Shown piece after piece: positions 26,305-38,276 of a stretch of 64,000 nt of DNA. The translations under genes and the position numbers were made by a program. Numbering within the stretch: position 1 is the first letter of the stretch; each line of letters opens with the position of its first letter. The notes below the pieces were generated by a model. It was not told the DNA's origin. It did no database searches and worked only from the letters and a program-made list of their open reading frames with translations. The DNA lies in NCBI GenBank assembly GCA_017617445.1, contig JAFZWE010000002.1:1-64000 (forward strand), in the 5' to 3' direction. Source of the stretch: Bacteroidales bacterium. Its GTDB lineage: Bacteria > Bacteroidota > Bacteroidia > Bacteroidales > WCHB1-69.

Positions 26305-28359
26305 ATGAAAGAAAAACAACCCACACGTTACACTATTACTTCGGCCCTTCCATACGCTAATGGGCCTGTCCATATCGGCCATCTCGCCGGAGTGTATGTC
26401 CCGGCGGACATTTATGCGCGTTTTCTCCGTAACAACGGATGCGAGGTGCTTTTCCTCGGCGGTTCTGACGAACATGGAGTTCCCATTACGCTCAAAGCAC
26501 GCAAGGAAGGCGTCACTCCGCAAGATATTGTGGACCGCTATCACCAGATCATCAAGGAGTCCTTCCGTGAGTTGGGCATCTCCTTTGACATTTATTCCAG
26601 AACCTCCAATCCCACTCACCACGAAACTGCTGCCGCCTATTTCACCAAACTCTATGAAGAGGGCAAGTTGATAGAACAGACTTCCCAGCAATATTATGAC
26701 GAGGAGGCACAGCAGTTTCTGGCCGACCGTTATATCACGGGAGAATGTCCACATTGCCATAATGAAAAGGCATACGGAGATCAGTGCGAGGCGTGTGGCG
26801 CCACCCTTAATGCCACAGACTTGATTAATCCCAAGTCCACCCTTAGCGGGAATCCTCCCGTGATGAAAGAGACCAAACATTGGTATTTGCCATTGAATCA
26901 ATATGAACCATGGCTTAAAGAGTGGATTTTAGAAGGCCATAAGGAGGATTGGAAAGTGAATGTTTACGGTCAGTGCAAGTCGTGGATTGAGGCGGGTTTG
27001 CATCCGCGAGCCGTCACCCGCGATTTGAACTGGGGGGTGAAGGTGCCCTTGAAAGAGGCGGAAGGCAAGGTGTTGTATGTGTGGTTTGATGCACCCATCG
27101 GCTATATCTCCGCCACGAAGGAGTGGGCGGCAGAGCACCAGCAGGATTGGGAAAAATGGTGGAAGGATGATGAAACCCAACTGGTTCATTTCATTGGGAA
27201 AGACAATATTGTATTCCATTGCATCATTTTCCCTTGTATGCTCAAGGCGCATGGCGGATTCATTCTGCCGGAGAATGTGCCGGCCAACGAATTCCTCAAT
27301 TTGGAAGGGGAGAAGATATCCACCTCCAAAAACTGGGCCGTATGGCTGCACGAGTATCTCCGCGATTTTCCGGGCAAGCAGGATTCACTCCGCTACACCC
27401 TCACCTCCATTGCCCCCGAAACCAAAGATGCCGATTTCACGTGGGCCGACTTCCAGTCAAAGAACAACAATGAACTTCTGGCTATTTTCGGCAATTTTGT
27501 CAATCGCACCATCGTGTTGACTCACAAGTATTACGGCGGACGTATGCCGGAATTGGGCACACTCACTGATTTGGAGAAAGAGGTGATGGAGAAGATTGCC
27601 GCTTTCCCGCAGAGCATTGGCGATTCCATCAAGAAATACCGGTTCCGCGAGGCTCAGCAGGAGCTGATGAATCTGGCCCGTTTGGGTAACAAGTATCTTA
27701 CGGAAGCAGAACCTTGGAAAAAACAGAAGGAGGATCCCGATTATGTGCGGACCATTCTGCATATTTCTCTCCAAATTTGCGCCTCTTTATCCGTGCTTTG
27801 CGAACCTTTCCTTCCCTTTACTGCGCAGAAATTGCAGAAAATGCTGAATTTGAACAACAAGAACTGGGTGGACGGCGGTCGTACTGATCTGCTGAAAGCA
27901 GGGGATGTCATAGGAGAACCGGTGCTTTTGTTTGAAAAGATTGAGGATGAGACTGTTGCTGCCCAGGTCAAGCGGCTGGAGGACACCAAAAAGGCCAATG
28001 AGTTGGCCAATGCACCGGCACCCGCGGCCAAGGAGGATGTCAGCTATGATGATTTTGTGAAAATGGATCTCCGTGTGGTGACCGTGTTGGCGGCAGAGAA
28101 GGTGGCGAAAACCAAGAAGCTGCTGAAATTGAAAGTGAACACCGGAACGGATGTCCGTGAAATTGTATCGGGCATTGCCGAATATTACGAGCCGGAGTCG
28201 TTGGTGGGTCGGCAGGTGCTGATGCTCATCAACCTTGCCCCGAAAGAGATCAAGGGAGTGCTGTCGCATGGCATGGTGCTGATGGCCGAAAATGCCGATG
28301 GCTCCCTCAGTTTGATGCAGCCCGACAAGCCCTTGAATCCGGGCAGTACGGTAAAATAG
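26305..28359 (+). CDS. metG: Methionyl-tRNA synthetase with C-terminal EMAPII-type tRNA-binding domain
   Basis: 684 residues. It charges tRNA-Met. The class I HIGH motif is in [14 protein letters not shown] near residue 18. A zinc-knuckle insert has [18 protein letters not shown] near residue 150, and the KMSKS equivalent is [11 protein letters not shown] near residue 335. The last 110 residues ([17 protein letters not shown] onward) form the dimerising OB-fold tRNA-binding domain. The gene diverges from metH and has its own terminator. Confidence 0.97.
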   Translation: MKEKQPTRYTITSALPYANGPVHIGHLAGVYVPADIYARFLRNNGCEVLFLGGSDEHGVPITLKARKEGVTPQDIVDRYHQIIKESFRELGISFDIYSRTSNPTHHETAAAYFTKLYEEGKLIEQTSQQYYDEEAQQFLADRYITGECPHCHNEKAYGDQCEACGATLNATDLINPKSTLSGNPPVMKETKHWYLPLNQYEPWLKEWILEGHKEDWKVNVYGQCKSWIEAGLHPRAVTRDLNWGVKVPLKEAEGKVLYVWFDAPIGYISATKEWAAEHQQDWEKWWKDDETQLVHFIGKDNIVFHCIIFPCMLKAHGGFILPENVPANEFLNLEGEKISTSKNWAVWLHEYLRDFPGKQDSLRYTLTSIAPETKDADFTWADFQSKNNNELLAIFGNFVNRTIVLTHKYYGGRMPELGTLTDLEKEVMEKIAAFPQSIGDSIKKYRFREAQQELMNLARLGNKYLTEAEPWKKQKEDPDYVRTILHISLQICASLSVLCEPFLPFTAQKLQKMLNLNNKNWVDGGRTDLLKAGDVIGEPVLLFEKIEDETVAAQVKRLEDTKKANELANAPAPAAKEDVSYDDFVKMDLRVVTVLAAEKVAKTKKLLKLKVNTGTDVREIVSGIAEYYEPESLVGRQVLMLINLAPKEIKGVLSHGMVLMAENADGSLSLMQPDKPLNPGSTVK

Positions 28360-28381
28360 GAAAAGGGAGTTTGACCCCGGA

Positions 28382-28414
28382 ACCCCGCCGGTTTTGAAAA
28401 TCGGCGGGGTTTTA
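28382..28414 (+). terminator. Intrinsic terminator of metG
   Basis: Stem ACCCCGCCG / CGGCGGGGT around an eleven-base loop, followed by TTTT. Confidence 0.8.
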
Positions 28415-28492
28415 TGTTGTATGTGGAGGAAGAAGAGAAAAAAGAAGGGTGAAAAAATCCTGAAAATGTTGTTTTCCTTTGAGAAAATCGTG

Positions 28493-28500
28493 TATATTTG
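28493..28500 (+). promoter_or_regulatory. -7 box of the mmdA-gamma-mmdC operon
   Basis: TATATTTG followed by CACCC, with a leader of about 90 nt before mmdA. Confidence 0.6.
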
Positions 28501-28596
28501 CACCCGTTTTTTAGTATCGCGAATTGTTGAAATATCAATAAGTTGCGAGGGATGAGATTGCAAATTACGAAATTACAAATTATAAAATAGCGCACT

Positions 28597-30156
28597 ATGA
28601 CCATGCAAGACAAAATCAACGAGCTTTTGTCATTAAGAGAAAAAGCCCGTCAGGCCGGTGGCGAAAAGCGTATTGAGAAACAGCACGCCCAAGGCAAGTA
28701 CACCGCAAGAGAAAGAATCCTCAAGTTTTTGGATGAAGGAAGTTTTGAGGAGTTTGACATGTTCTCCACCCATCGTTGTTACAACTTCGGAATGGAGAAG
28801 GACACCCCGTTGACAGACGGTGTGATCACAGGCTACGGCACGGTGGACGGTCGTTTGGTTTTTGTCTATTCCCAAGACTTCACCGTTTCTGGCGGTTCTC
28901 TTTCGGAGACAGTGGCCAACAAAATCTGCAAGATTCTGGACCAGGCCATGAAGATGGGCGCTCCCGTGATCGGCTTTAATGATTCCGGTGGTGCACGCAT
29001 CCAGGAGGGAGTCAACAGTCTGGCCGGCTATGCCGAGATTTTCCAGCGCAACATCCTCGCTTCAGGTGTGGTTCCCCAGATTTCCGCCATCTTCGGCCCC
29101 TGCGCCGGCGGTGCCGTGTATTCTCCGGCCCTCACCGACTTCATCATGATGACCAAGAACACCAGCTACATGTTCGTCACGGGCCCGAAAGTGGTGAAGA
29201 CTGTTACCGGTGAGACGGTCACCGTGGAGGACCTTGGTGGTGCCAGCGTCCACTCCAGCAAGTCGGGTGTGGCCTCTTTCGCTGTGGAAAATGAGGACGA
29301 CGGCATCATGATGATCCGCCAGCTGCTCAGTTTCCTTCCCTCCAACAACATGGAAACCGCTCCGCGTTACAGCTGCGAGGATCCTATCAACCGCTTGGAA
29401 GACAGCCTCAACATGATCATTCCTGACAATCCGAACAAGCCTTACGATGTGAAAGCTGTCATCAGTGCCATTGTGGACAACGGCGAGTTCCTGGAGGTGC
29501 AGCCCAACTATGCCAAGAACATTGTGGTCGGTTTTGCCCGTTTCAATGGCATGTCTGTGGGAATCGTGGCCAACCAGCCCAATTGGCTGGCCGGCGTGCT
29601 TGACATCAACGCCTCCCGCAAGGGTGCCCGTTTCGTGCGTTTCTGCGACGCTTTCAATATCCCGTTGGTGACCCTCGTGGATGTCCCCGGCTTCCTCCCC
29701 GGCACGGGTCAGGAATACGGCGGCATCATCCTGCACGGCGCCAAACTGCTCTACGCATACGGCGAAGCCACCGTTCCGAAAGTTACGGTCATTCTGCGCA
29801 AGGACTACGGCGGCGCTTACTGTGTGATGAGCTCCAAACATCTCCGTGGCGATATCAACTACGCTTGGCCTACGGCTGAAATCGCAGTCATGGGCGGTAA
29901 GGGCGCTGTGGAAATCCTCTATAGCAAGGATGTCAAGAACATTGAAGACCCGGCAAAGAAAGCAGACTATCTCAACGAAAAAGAAGCTGAATATACCCGG
30001 GCTTTCGCTAACCCGTATGTCGCTGCCAAATATGGTTATATCGATGATGTTATCGAACCGCGCAACACTCGCTTCAGAGTGATCCGCGCCCTTGAATCCC
30101 TCCGCACCAAACGTCTGGAGAATCCGGCCAAAAAACACGATAACCTCCCGTTGTAA
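28597..30156 (+). CDS. mmdA: Acyl-CoA carboxyltransferase (methylmalonyl-CoA decarboxylase alpha)
   Basis: 519 residues. It transfers CO2 between methylmalonyl-CoA or propionyl-CoA and biotin. Crotonase-fold acetyl-CoA carboxylase beta-type motifs are present: [20 protein letters not shown], a first oxyanion region around [19 protein letters not shown], and [17 protein letters not shown]. The second half has [19 protein letters not shown] and [16 protein letters not shown]. Co-occurrence with a gamma-like membrane subunit, a biotin carrier and a separate Na+-pump beta subunit favours the decarboxylase over propionyl-CoA carboxylase, although the alpha/beta chains are very similar. The start could also be the Met two codons later. 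Confidence 0.92.
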   Translation: MTMQDKINELLSLREKARQAGGEKRIEKQHAQGKYTARERILKFLDEGSFEEFDMFSTHRCYNFGMEKDTPLTDGVITGYGTVDGRLVFVYSQDFTVSGGSLSETVANKICKILDQAMKMGAPVIGFNDSGGARIQEGVNSLAGYAEIFQRNILASGVVPQISAIFGPCAGGAVYSPALTDFIMMTKNTSYMFVTGPKVVKTVTGETVTVEDLGGASVHSSKSGVASFAVENEDDGIMMIRQLLSFLPSNNMETAPRYSCEDPINRLEDSLNMIIPDNPNKPYDVKAVISAIVDNGEFLEVQPNYAKNIVVGFARFNGMSVGIVANQPNWLAGVLDINASRKGARFVRFCDAFNIPLVTLVDVPGFLPGTGQEYGGIILHGAKLLYAYGEATVPKVTVILRKDYGGAYCVMSSKHLRGDINYAWPTAEIAVMGGKGAVEILYSKDVKNIEDPAKKADYLNEKEAEYTRAFANPYVAAKYGYIDDVIEPRNTRFRVIRALESLRTKRLENPAKKHDNLPL

Positions 30157-30182
30157 CCTTTATGTTTTAAATCGGACATTCA

Positions 30183-31241
30183 ATGAAAAATATCAAATAT
30201 CTGTTTCTTACACTCGTCATCCTGATGGCTGCCTGCCCTGTTTTCGGACAGTCCATCGTTGACTTGCGTCTGAATGAAATCCTCATCAACAACAAGGATA
30301 ACTATACGGATGAATACGGTCGCCATGTACCGTGGGTGGAGGTTTTCAACACCTCTTATAATTCCGTGAATATCGGTGGTTGCTACCTGACCAATGACAC
30401 CACCGGTCTGGCCGCCGCCCAAAAGGACAAGAAAGCTCTGGGTGATTTTAAGAACCAGTGCTATCCTATCCCCAAAGGCGACCCCAAGACCCTCATGGAA
30501 CAACGCAGCTGTCTGGTGTTCTTTTTGGACGGGAATACCTCTTATGGTCCCTTCCACACCAGCTTCACTACGGAAAAGACAAATTACATTGCCCTGATCG
30601 GTTCTGATGGAAAAACTTTGATTGACATTCTTGTCTTCCCCGCTTCCTTGCGGAATCAAAGTGTCTCTTTCGGTTGTGCGGAAGATGGCAAGGTGACCGA
30701 AAATGGGGAAAATGACAATTCTGTCATCCGCAAAAACAAGCGTGACACTGAGATCAAGGATGTGCGCAAGGAGCTGGAATATATCACGCCGGCTTCCAAT
30801 AACACCACGACCGCCAGTGAAAGCAAGGCCGAGAAGCTGGCCAAAAACGACCCCTACGGTATCATGATGACCATCATGTCCATGGCTATCGTTTTCTCCG
30901 TTTTGTTCGTCATTTTCTGTGTACTGAAAATTTTCGGGTACGCTGCCCGCAAGAGAGCAGCCGCGGCAGAGGCCAAGAAAGCTGCACCGGCTCCCGCACA
31001 AGCCGCTCCCGCTTCTGGCACACCGGACGAGGAGGAGGCCGCCGCCATCGCTATGGCACTTGACCAGATGACTGGCCCGGAAAACGGTGAAGAACTCGCC
31101 GCCATCTCCATGGCCCTCTATCTCTATCTCAATAGCAACCACGATTATGAAAGCGAAGTGCTGACTTTTGACCACTCCGCCGATTACGCCACTTGGGGTC
31201 AGAAACATTTCAATTTCAAGAAAAACCCTACAAGAAAATAA
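30183..31241 (+). CDS. Decarboxylase gamma (OadG-like) subunit with N-terminal lamin-tail domain
   Basis: 352 residues. A signal peptide (MKNIKYLFLTLVILMAACPVFGQ) is followed by a lamin-tail-like domain (about 24-170; LRLNEILINN, WVEVFNTSYNSVNIGGCYL), a charged linker, then one membrane helix (about 225-248, MMTIMSMAIVFSVLFVIFCV). A cytoplasmic Ala/Pro-rich stretch leads to EEEAAAIAMALDQMTGPENG and AAISMALYLYLN, the tail pattern of OadG/MmdD subunits. By analogy it anchors the carboxyltransferase and carrier to the Na+-pump beta subunit. Its position between mmdA and mmdC supports this. The extracytoplasmic LTD is unusual for a short gamma subunit. Confidence 0.82.
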   Translation: MKNIKYLFLTLVILMAACPVFGQSIVDLRLNEILINNKDNYTDEYGRHVPWVEVFNTSYNSVNIGGCYLTNDTTGLAAAQKDKKALGDFKNQCYPIPKGDPKTLMEQRSCLVFFLDGNTSYGPFHTSFTTEKTNYIALIGSDGKTLIDILVFPASLRNQSVSFGCAEDGKVTENGENDNSVIRKNKRDTEIKDVRKELEYITPASNNTTTASESKAEKLAKNDPYGIMMTIMSMAIVFSVLFVIFCVLKIFGYAARKRAAAAEAKKAAPAPAQAAPASGTPDEEEAAAIAMALDQMTGPENGEELAAISMALYLYLNSNHDYESEVLTFDHSADYATWGQKHFNFKKNPTRK

Positions 31242-31274
31242 GCCAATAGAATCATTGTTTAAAAATCAACCAAT

Positions 31275-31742
31275 ATGAAAAATTACAAATTCAAAATCAA
31301 CGGCAAGGATTATTCAGTTAACATTGCCGACATCGAGGATAACAAAGCGCAGGTGGAAGTGAATGGCAAAGCATACGAAGTGGAGATTGATGCCTCTGTG
31401 CAGATGCCTGCCGCTCCCAAGCCGGCGGCCCGCCCTGTGGCTGCCGCTCCCGTAGCTGCTACTCCCGCTGCTGCTCCGGCTCCCGCTGCTGCCCCTGCCG
31501 CTGCCCCCGCTCCCGCCGCTGGCGGTGCCGGCATGACGGTCAAATCACCCCTCCCGGGAACCGTGCTCGACGTGATGGTGCGCGAAGGCGATACCGTTAC
31601 CGCCGGTCAACACATCATCCTGCTTGAAGCCATGAAGATGGAAAACAACATCGATGCTCCCAAAGCTGGCAAGGTGACCAATATCCGCGTCAAACAAAGA
31701 GACGCCGTCATGGAAGGCGATGTGCTGCTCACCATCGAGTAA
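31275..31742 (+). CDS. mmdC: Biotin carboxyl carrier protein of the decarboxylase
   Basis: 155 residues. An N-terminal beta segment (KFKINGKDYSVNIADIEDN) is joined by a long Ala/Pro linker (about 45-85) to a biotinyl domain with the acceptor Lys in EAMKMEN near residue 121. It shuttles carboxybiotin from the carboxyltransferase to the membrane beta subunit. It sits 33 nt after the gamma-like gene and ends the operon with a terminator. Confidence 0.95.
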   Translation: MKNYKFKINGKDYSVNIADIEDNKAQVEVNGKAYEVEIDASVQMPAAPKPAARPVAAAPVAATPAAAPAPAAAPAAAPAPAAGGAGMTVKSPLPGTVLDVMVREGDTVTAGQHIILLEAMKMENNIDAPKAGKVTNIRVKQRDAVMEGDVLLTIE

Positions 31743-31770
31743 GCTGGAATTACAAGGTTTTTACCAAAAC

Positions 31771-31808
31771 AAAAGCCAAGGTGAAGGAATCTTTACTTTG
31801 GCTTTTTT
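31771..31808 (+). terminator. Intrinsic terminator of the mmdA-mmdC operon
   Basis: Stem AAAAGCCAAGGTGAAGG / CTTTACTTTGGCTTTT with a few mismatches and a T run. Confidence 0.75.
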
Positions 31809-31877
31809 ATTGGGAGAAACTCTTAATGTTTGGGTATTAGGAGAATAGAAATCAGTAGTCATCAATTAATAATAAAA

Positions 31878-32345
31878 ATGAAAACCGTTAAATTTTTCTT
31901 TGTTAGTCTAATATGTTTGATGGTGTTTTCCGCAACCGCACAAGATTATGTGGATTTGGGCCTCCCAAGCGGTACACTTTGGAAGGATAGAAATGAGCCG
32001 TACTTTTACACTTACGCCGAGGCCGTAAGTGCCTTTGGCAGCCGTCTTCCCACAAGATTGCAATTAGAAGAATTGGTAGTCAAATGTGATTGGGAGTATA
32101 TGGAAGACGGTTACAGGGTGATTGGCCCCAATGGTAATTCCATTTTTCTACCTGCAGATGGCTACCGCGATTCGGAGGGCAAAATAATGTCTCAAGGGTT
32201 TTATGCCTCAAGCCTTTATTGGTCTTCTACCCCCAGTGGCAGTGATTCCGCATGGTTTCTCTATATTTCTCCAGCAAATGGAGTGCATAATATCGACGAT
32301 TCAATGACGCGGGATTTTGGATTTTATGTGCGGTTGGTACAGTAA
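31878..32345 (+). CDS. Small secreted FISUMP/DUF1566-type protein
   Basis: 155 residues from the ATG at 31878, where a good signal peptide begins (MKTVKFFFVSLICLMVFSATAQ). YVDLGLPSGTLWKDRNEP, then RLPTRLQLEEL, FLPADGYRDSEGK and YWSSTPSGSDSAWFLY follow the pattern of the Fibrobacter major paralogous domain (FISUMP), common in secreted Bacteroidales proteins. The function is unknown. An upstream in-frame ATG at 31830 would place non-secretory residues before the signal peptide. Confidence 0.8.
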   Translation: MKTVKFFFVSLICLMVFSATAQDYVDLGLPSGTLWKDRNEPYFYTYAEAVSAFGSRLPTRLQLEELVVKCDWEYMEDGYRVIGPNGNSIFLPADGYRDSEGKIMSQGFYASSLYWSSTPSGSDSAWFLYISPANGVHNIDDSMTRDFGFYVRLVQ

Positions 32346-32407
32346 TGTTTGCGAACGTAGTGAGGGACAGAACCTCCATCATTACATCTTCGCCTCAAAA
32401 AAATGTG

Positions 32408-32415
32408 TATCTTTG
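32408..32415 (+). promoter_or_regulatory. -7 box of the lolD-like gene
   Basis: TATCTTTG followed by CACC, 26 nt upstream of the start codon chosen at 32442. Confidence 0.6.
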
Positions 32416-32441
32416 CACCTTCAACTTTATACTATGTCAAG

Positions 32442-33095
32442 ATGATTCAAATCAGCGGACTTGAAAAGAATTATGGGAACCTACAGGTGCTAAAAGGCAT
32501 TGATTTGGAAATTCAGGAATCGTCAGTGGTCACCATAGTGGGGGCTTCTGGGGCGGGCAAATCCACTCTGCTGCACTTGATCGGCACCTTGGACAAACCC
32601 GATTCCGGACGGGTGCTCATCGATAATACGGATCTGTATCAATTGTCGGACAAACAGTTGGCTGACTTCCGTAACAAGAATATCGGTTTTGTCTTTCAAT
32701 TTCACCACCTGTTGCCAGAATTTACAGCAGAGGAGAATGTGGCGTTGCCTGCACTTATTGCCGGACAAACACGGGCGGCAGCAAAAGAACGGGCCCGGGA
32801 GCTGCTGGACTTTCTCCAGCTCGGAGACCGCCTCTCGCACAAGCCCTCCCAGCTTTCTGGTGGTGAACAACAGCGTGTGGCTGTGGCCAGAGCCCTCGTC
32901 AATAACCCCAAACTCATCCTTGCCGACGAGCCCTCCGGGAACCTTGACACAGAAAACGCCCGCAAACTCCACCAGCTTTTCTTTGACCTCAGAGAAAAAT
33001 TCGGACAAACTTTTGTGGTGGTGACCCATAACCCGGATCTGGCCCAAATGGCCGACCGAAGCATAGAAATGAAAGACGGTCGGTTGATAGGATAA
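32442..33095 (+). CDS. lolD: LolD/MacB-type ABC transporter ATP-binding protein
   Basis: 217 residues. Walker [10 protein letters not shown] near residue 37, the Q-loop region [21 protein letters not shown], signature [15 protein letters not shown] near residue 140 and Walker [13 protein letters not shown] place it in the LolD/FtsE/MacB group, probably lipoprotein release. No permease gene is adjacent, so the partner must be elsewhere. ATG 32442 is chosen because the promoter overlaps the longer frame starting at 32403. Confidence 0.9.
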   Translation: MIQISGLEKNYGNLQVLKGIDLEIQESSVVTIVGASGAGKSTLLHLIGTLDKPDSGRVLIDNTDLYQLSDKQLADFRNKNIGFVFQFHHLLPEFTAEENVALPALIAGQTRAAAKERARELLDFLQLGDRLSHKPSQLSGGEQQRVAVARALVNNPKLILADEPSGNLDTENARKLHQLFFDLREKFGQTFVVVTHNPDLAQMADRSIEMKDGRLIG

Positions 33096-33239
33096 ATTAC
33101 AGATACACAATATTATTAAATTTTATTTCAAAAAAATCCACCTTCTGTCAGGAGGAGTTGTATGACATTTTGTCAGTTTTGTAATCTGGCAAAGAAATTG
33201 CTGTACACGGGCGTCAATTTTAAAATAAAAACACACGCT

Positions 33240-35846
<2,607 letters not shown>

Positions 35847-35867
35847 AACCATCATCTGTGATTTTGC

Positions 35868-35894
35868 AAGGCCGGAACATTCCGGCCTTTTTTT
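35868..35894 (+). terminator. Intrinsic terminator of clpB
   Basis: Perfect stem AAGGCCGGA / TCCGGCCTT with a four-base loop and a long T run. Confidence 0.9.
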
Positions 35895-35967
35895 TATGAA
35901 GAAAAACGACCCTTCTTTCCATCTTAAACAGGTGTAATCTTTTCGTGTGTTATTCCGTGAAAAATCG

Positions 35968-35975
35968 TATTTTTG
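35968..35975 (+). promoter_or_regulatory. -7 box of the desulfurase-methyltransferase operon
   Basis: TATTTTTG followed by CCGC, 33 nt upstream of the ATG at 36009. Confidence 0.65.
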
Positions 35976-36008
35976 CCGCTCAAAAGAAAACAACAAAAAC
36001 ACAATACT

Positions 36009-37163
36009 ATGATTTATCTGGATAATTCAGCTACTACCTTCCCGAAACCAGTGGAAGTGTATGATTTTATGGACAAATTTTATCGCCAGCACGGCGTGAA
36101 CCCGGGACGTTCCGGCTTTGATGCTGCCATTGAGACCGGAGAGCTGGTGTCTGACACACGTAAGATGCTCACCCAGCTGTTTAACGGCGGGGAGGATTAC
36201 AACAGACTGACGTTCAGCTATAACGCTACGGATTCATTGAACATCATCATTCAGGGTCTGTGTGAAAAGGGCGCACATGTGATTACCACCATGCTGGAAC
36301 ACAATTCCGTGCTTCGTCCGTTGTATGTGATGGAACAGCGCGGTATCATTGAAGTGACCTATCTGCCTTTTGACGAACGCGGCTATGTCAACCCCGATGA
36401 TGTGAAAAAAGCCATCAAGCCCAATACGAAATTCATGGTTTGCACCCATTGCTCCAATGTCATCGGCACCATTCAGCCTTTGAAGGAAATCGGTAAAATC
36501 TGTCATGAAAACGGTTTGATTTTTGTAGTGGACGGCAGCCAGGGCGCAGGGGCTGTGGATTTGGATATGCAGGCGCAAAATATTGATGTGTACTGTTTCA
36601 CCGGGCACAAATGCCTGATGGGACCCACGGGTATTGGCGGCTCTTACGTCCGCGAGGGTATCACTATCGGCCAGACCCGCTTCGGCGGCACCGGTGTGCG
36701 TTCTGCTGTGCCTGGACATCTGGAAGAATACCCTTACCGTCTGGAAGCAGGCACCCTCAATTTGCTGGGTGTGGCCGGACTGAACGCCGGGGTCAAGTGG
36801 ATTACCAAAGAAGGAATTATGAACATCCACAACCGTGAGATGAAATTGTGGAAGAAACTGCGCGACGGCCTCAGCCAGATTGAGGGCGTGAAGATTTATT
36901 GCGCCACTTCCACTGAAAACCAGAACCCGGTGCTTTCATTCAACGTCAACGGATGGGAAGCCGGAGATGTGGGCACCATGCTGGATGTGGATTATGATAT
37001 CGCTTGCCGCACCGGTCTGCAGTGCGCTCCCAAGGTACATGTCGGCATCGGCACTATCGACTGCCATGGCACTGTCCGCCTGAGTATTGGCGCTTTCAAC
37101 ACCGAGGCTGAAATTGATACCGCAATTGAGGCTGTTAAAGATATCGCTTCCATGAAAAATTAA
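36009..37163 (+). CDS. Cysteine desulfurase-family PLP aminotransferase (class V)
   Basis: 384 residues. IYLDNSATTFPKPVEVYDFM opens the family. The His-rich CTHCSNVIGTIQPL region near residue 145, the PLP-Asp in FVVDGSQGAGAVDLD, and the Schiff-base Lys in CFTGHKCLMGPTGIGG near residue 200 are visible. The candidate catalytic Cys is in CRTGLQCAPKVH near residue 340. This fits the EF2568-like subfamily of cysteine desulfurase/selenocysteine lyase homologues rather than IscS or SufS. The 8-nt gap to the methyltransferase gene indicates one transcript. The sulfur acceptor is unknown. Confidence 0.92.
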   Translation: MIYLDNSATTFPKPVEVYDFMDKFYRQHGVNPGRSGFDAAIETGELVSDTRKMLTQLFNGGEDYNRLTFSYNATDSLNIIIQGLCEKGAHVITTMLEHNSVLRPLYVMEQRGIIEVTYLPFDERGYVNPDDVKKAIKPNTKFMVCTHCSNVIGTIQPLKEIGKICHENGLIFVVDGSQGAGAVDLDMQAQNIDVYCFTGHKCLMGPTGIGGSYVREGITIGQTRFGGTGVRSAVPGHLEEYPYRLEAGTLNLLGVAGLNAGVKWITKEGIMNIHNREMKLWKKLRDGLSQIEGVKIYCATSTENQNPVLSFNVNGWEAGDVGTMLDVDYDIACRTGLQCAPKVHVGIGTIDCHGTVRLSIGAFNTEAEIDTAIEAVKDIASMKN

Positions 37164-37171
37164 TTGTAGCC

Positions 37172-38254
37172 ATGCTCTCCTCCCCACAAAAAGAAATGTA
37201 TGCCCAGGAGCGTTTCTCCGCGCTGCAAGCCCAACGCTTGGCCCAGGAGATCGCCTTTGGTCCCGTGGTTTTCCAAGTTTCCCGTCTCATGGTCAAGTTC
37301 GGCATTTTTCAAATGCTGGATGACCACAAGGAGGGACTTGCTATGGATGAGATTGCCCAAAAAGCCCACCTCTCGTATTACGGCGCACAAGTCCTGCTGG
37401 AATCCTCTCTCACTATTGGAACAATTCTTCTGCGGGAAGGAAAGTTCTTCCTTGCCAAACCTGGCTGGTTCCTTCTCCATGATGATATGGCCCGCGTAAA
37501 CATGGATTTCAACCACGACGTGAACTACCTTGGGCTTTTCAATTTAGAGGAGGCCATCTTGAACGGTAAGCCGGAAGGATTGAAAGTTTTTGGCACTTGG
37601 CCTACCATTTATGAGGGATTGTCTCAACTTCCTCCACATGTTCAAAAAAGCTGGTTCGGCTTTGATCATTTCTATTCTGACAACTCTTTTGAGCAGGCGT
37701 TGCAGATTGTTTTTGCCCGCCAGCCGCATACCCTGCTGGATGTGGGAGGCAACACGGGTCGCTGGGCTACCCAGTGCGTGAAGCACAATGCAGAGGTGAA
37801 CGTCACCATCATGGATCTGCCCCAGCAGTTGGAGATGATGCGCAAAGCCACCGCAGGACAGGAGGGAGCCGACCGTATTCACGGCTATGCCGGCAATCTT
37901 CTGGATGAATCCACCGCTTTCCCCACCGGTTTTGACGCCCTCTGGATGAGCCAGTTCTTGGACTGCTTTTCTGAAGAACAGGTGTGCAGCATCCTCCGCC
38001 GCGCCGCCGCTTCCATGAAACCGGATGCACGTCTCTACATCATGGAAACCTTCTGGGACAGACAGCGTTTTGAAACCGCATCGTATTGTTTAGCACAAAT
38101 CAGCCTCTATTTTACTGCATTAGCCAACGGTAACAGCAAGATGTATTATTCTGATGACATGATCCGCTGTGTGGAAAGTTCTGGACTGAAAGTGGAGACC
38201 ATCCACGACGGCTTGGGTTTGGGACATAGCATAATGCAAGTGAAAAAAGCATAA
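37172..38254 (+). CDS. SAM-dependent methyltransferase (O-methyltransferase-like)
   Basis: 360 residues. An N-terminal winged-helix-like dimerisation region (MVKFGIFQMLDDHKEGLAMDEIAQK) precedes a class I methyltransferase with the AdoMet loop LLDVGGNTGRWATQC near residue 190 and the acidic VTIMDLPQQLEMM. The layout resembles small-molecule O-methyltransferases (hydroxyindole OMT or CrtF types). The substrate cannot be deduced. Pairing with a desulfurase-like enzyme hints at sulfur or cofactor chemistry, but that is inference. It ends 22 nt from the convergent fucosidase. Confidence 0.85.
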   Translation: MLSSPQKEMYAQERFSALQAQRLAQEIAFGPVVFQVSRLMVKFGIFQMLDDHKEGLAMDEIAQKAHLSYYGAQVLLESSLTIGTILLREGKFFLAKPGWFLLHDDMARVNMDFNHDVNYLGLFNLEEAILNGKPEGLKVFGTWPTIYEGLSQLPPHVQKSWFGFDHFYSDNSFEQALQIVFARQPHTLLDVGGNTGRWATQCVKHNAEVNVTIMDLPQQLEMMRKATAGQEGADRIHGYAGNLLDESTAFPTGFDALWMSQFLDCFSEEQVCSILRRAAASMKPDARLYIMETFWDRQRFETASYCLAQISLYFTALANGNSKMYYSDDMIRCVESSGLKVETIHDGLGLGHSIMQVKKA

Positions 38255-38276
38255 AACCCTTGCTTTTCGGCAGGGA

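Noticed and set aside
31395..31535. Ala/Pro repeat in the biotin carrier gene as a DNA repeat element
   Set aside because: It is the ordinary flexible linker of biotin carrier proteins.
33162..33239. N-terminal extension of ClpB
   Set aside because: Family alignment and composition favour ATG 33240; the extension is not conserved in character.
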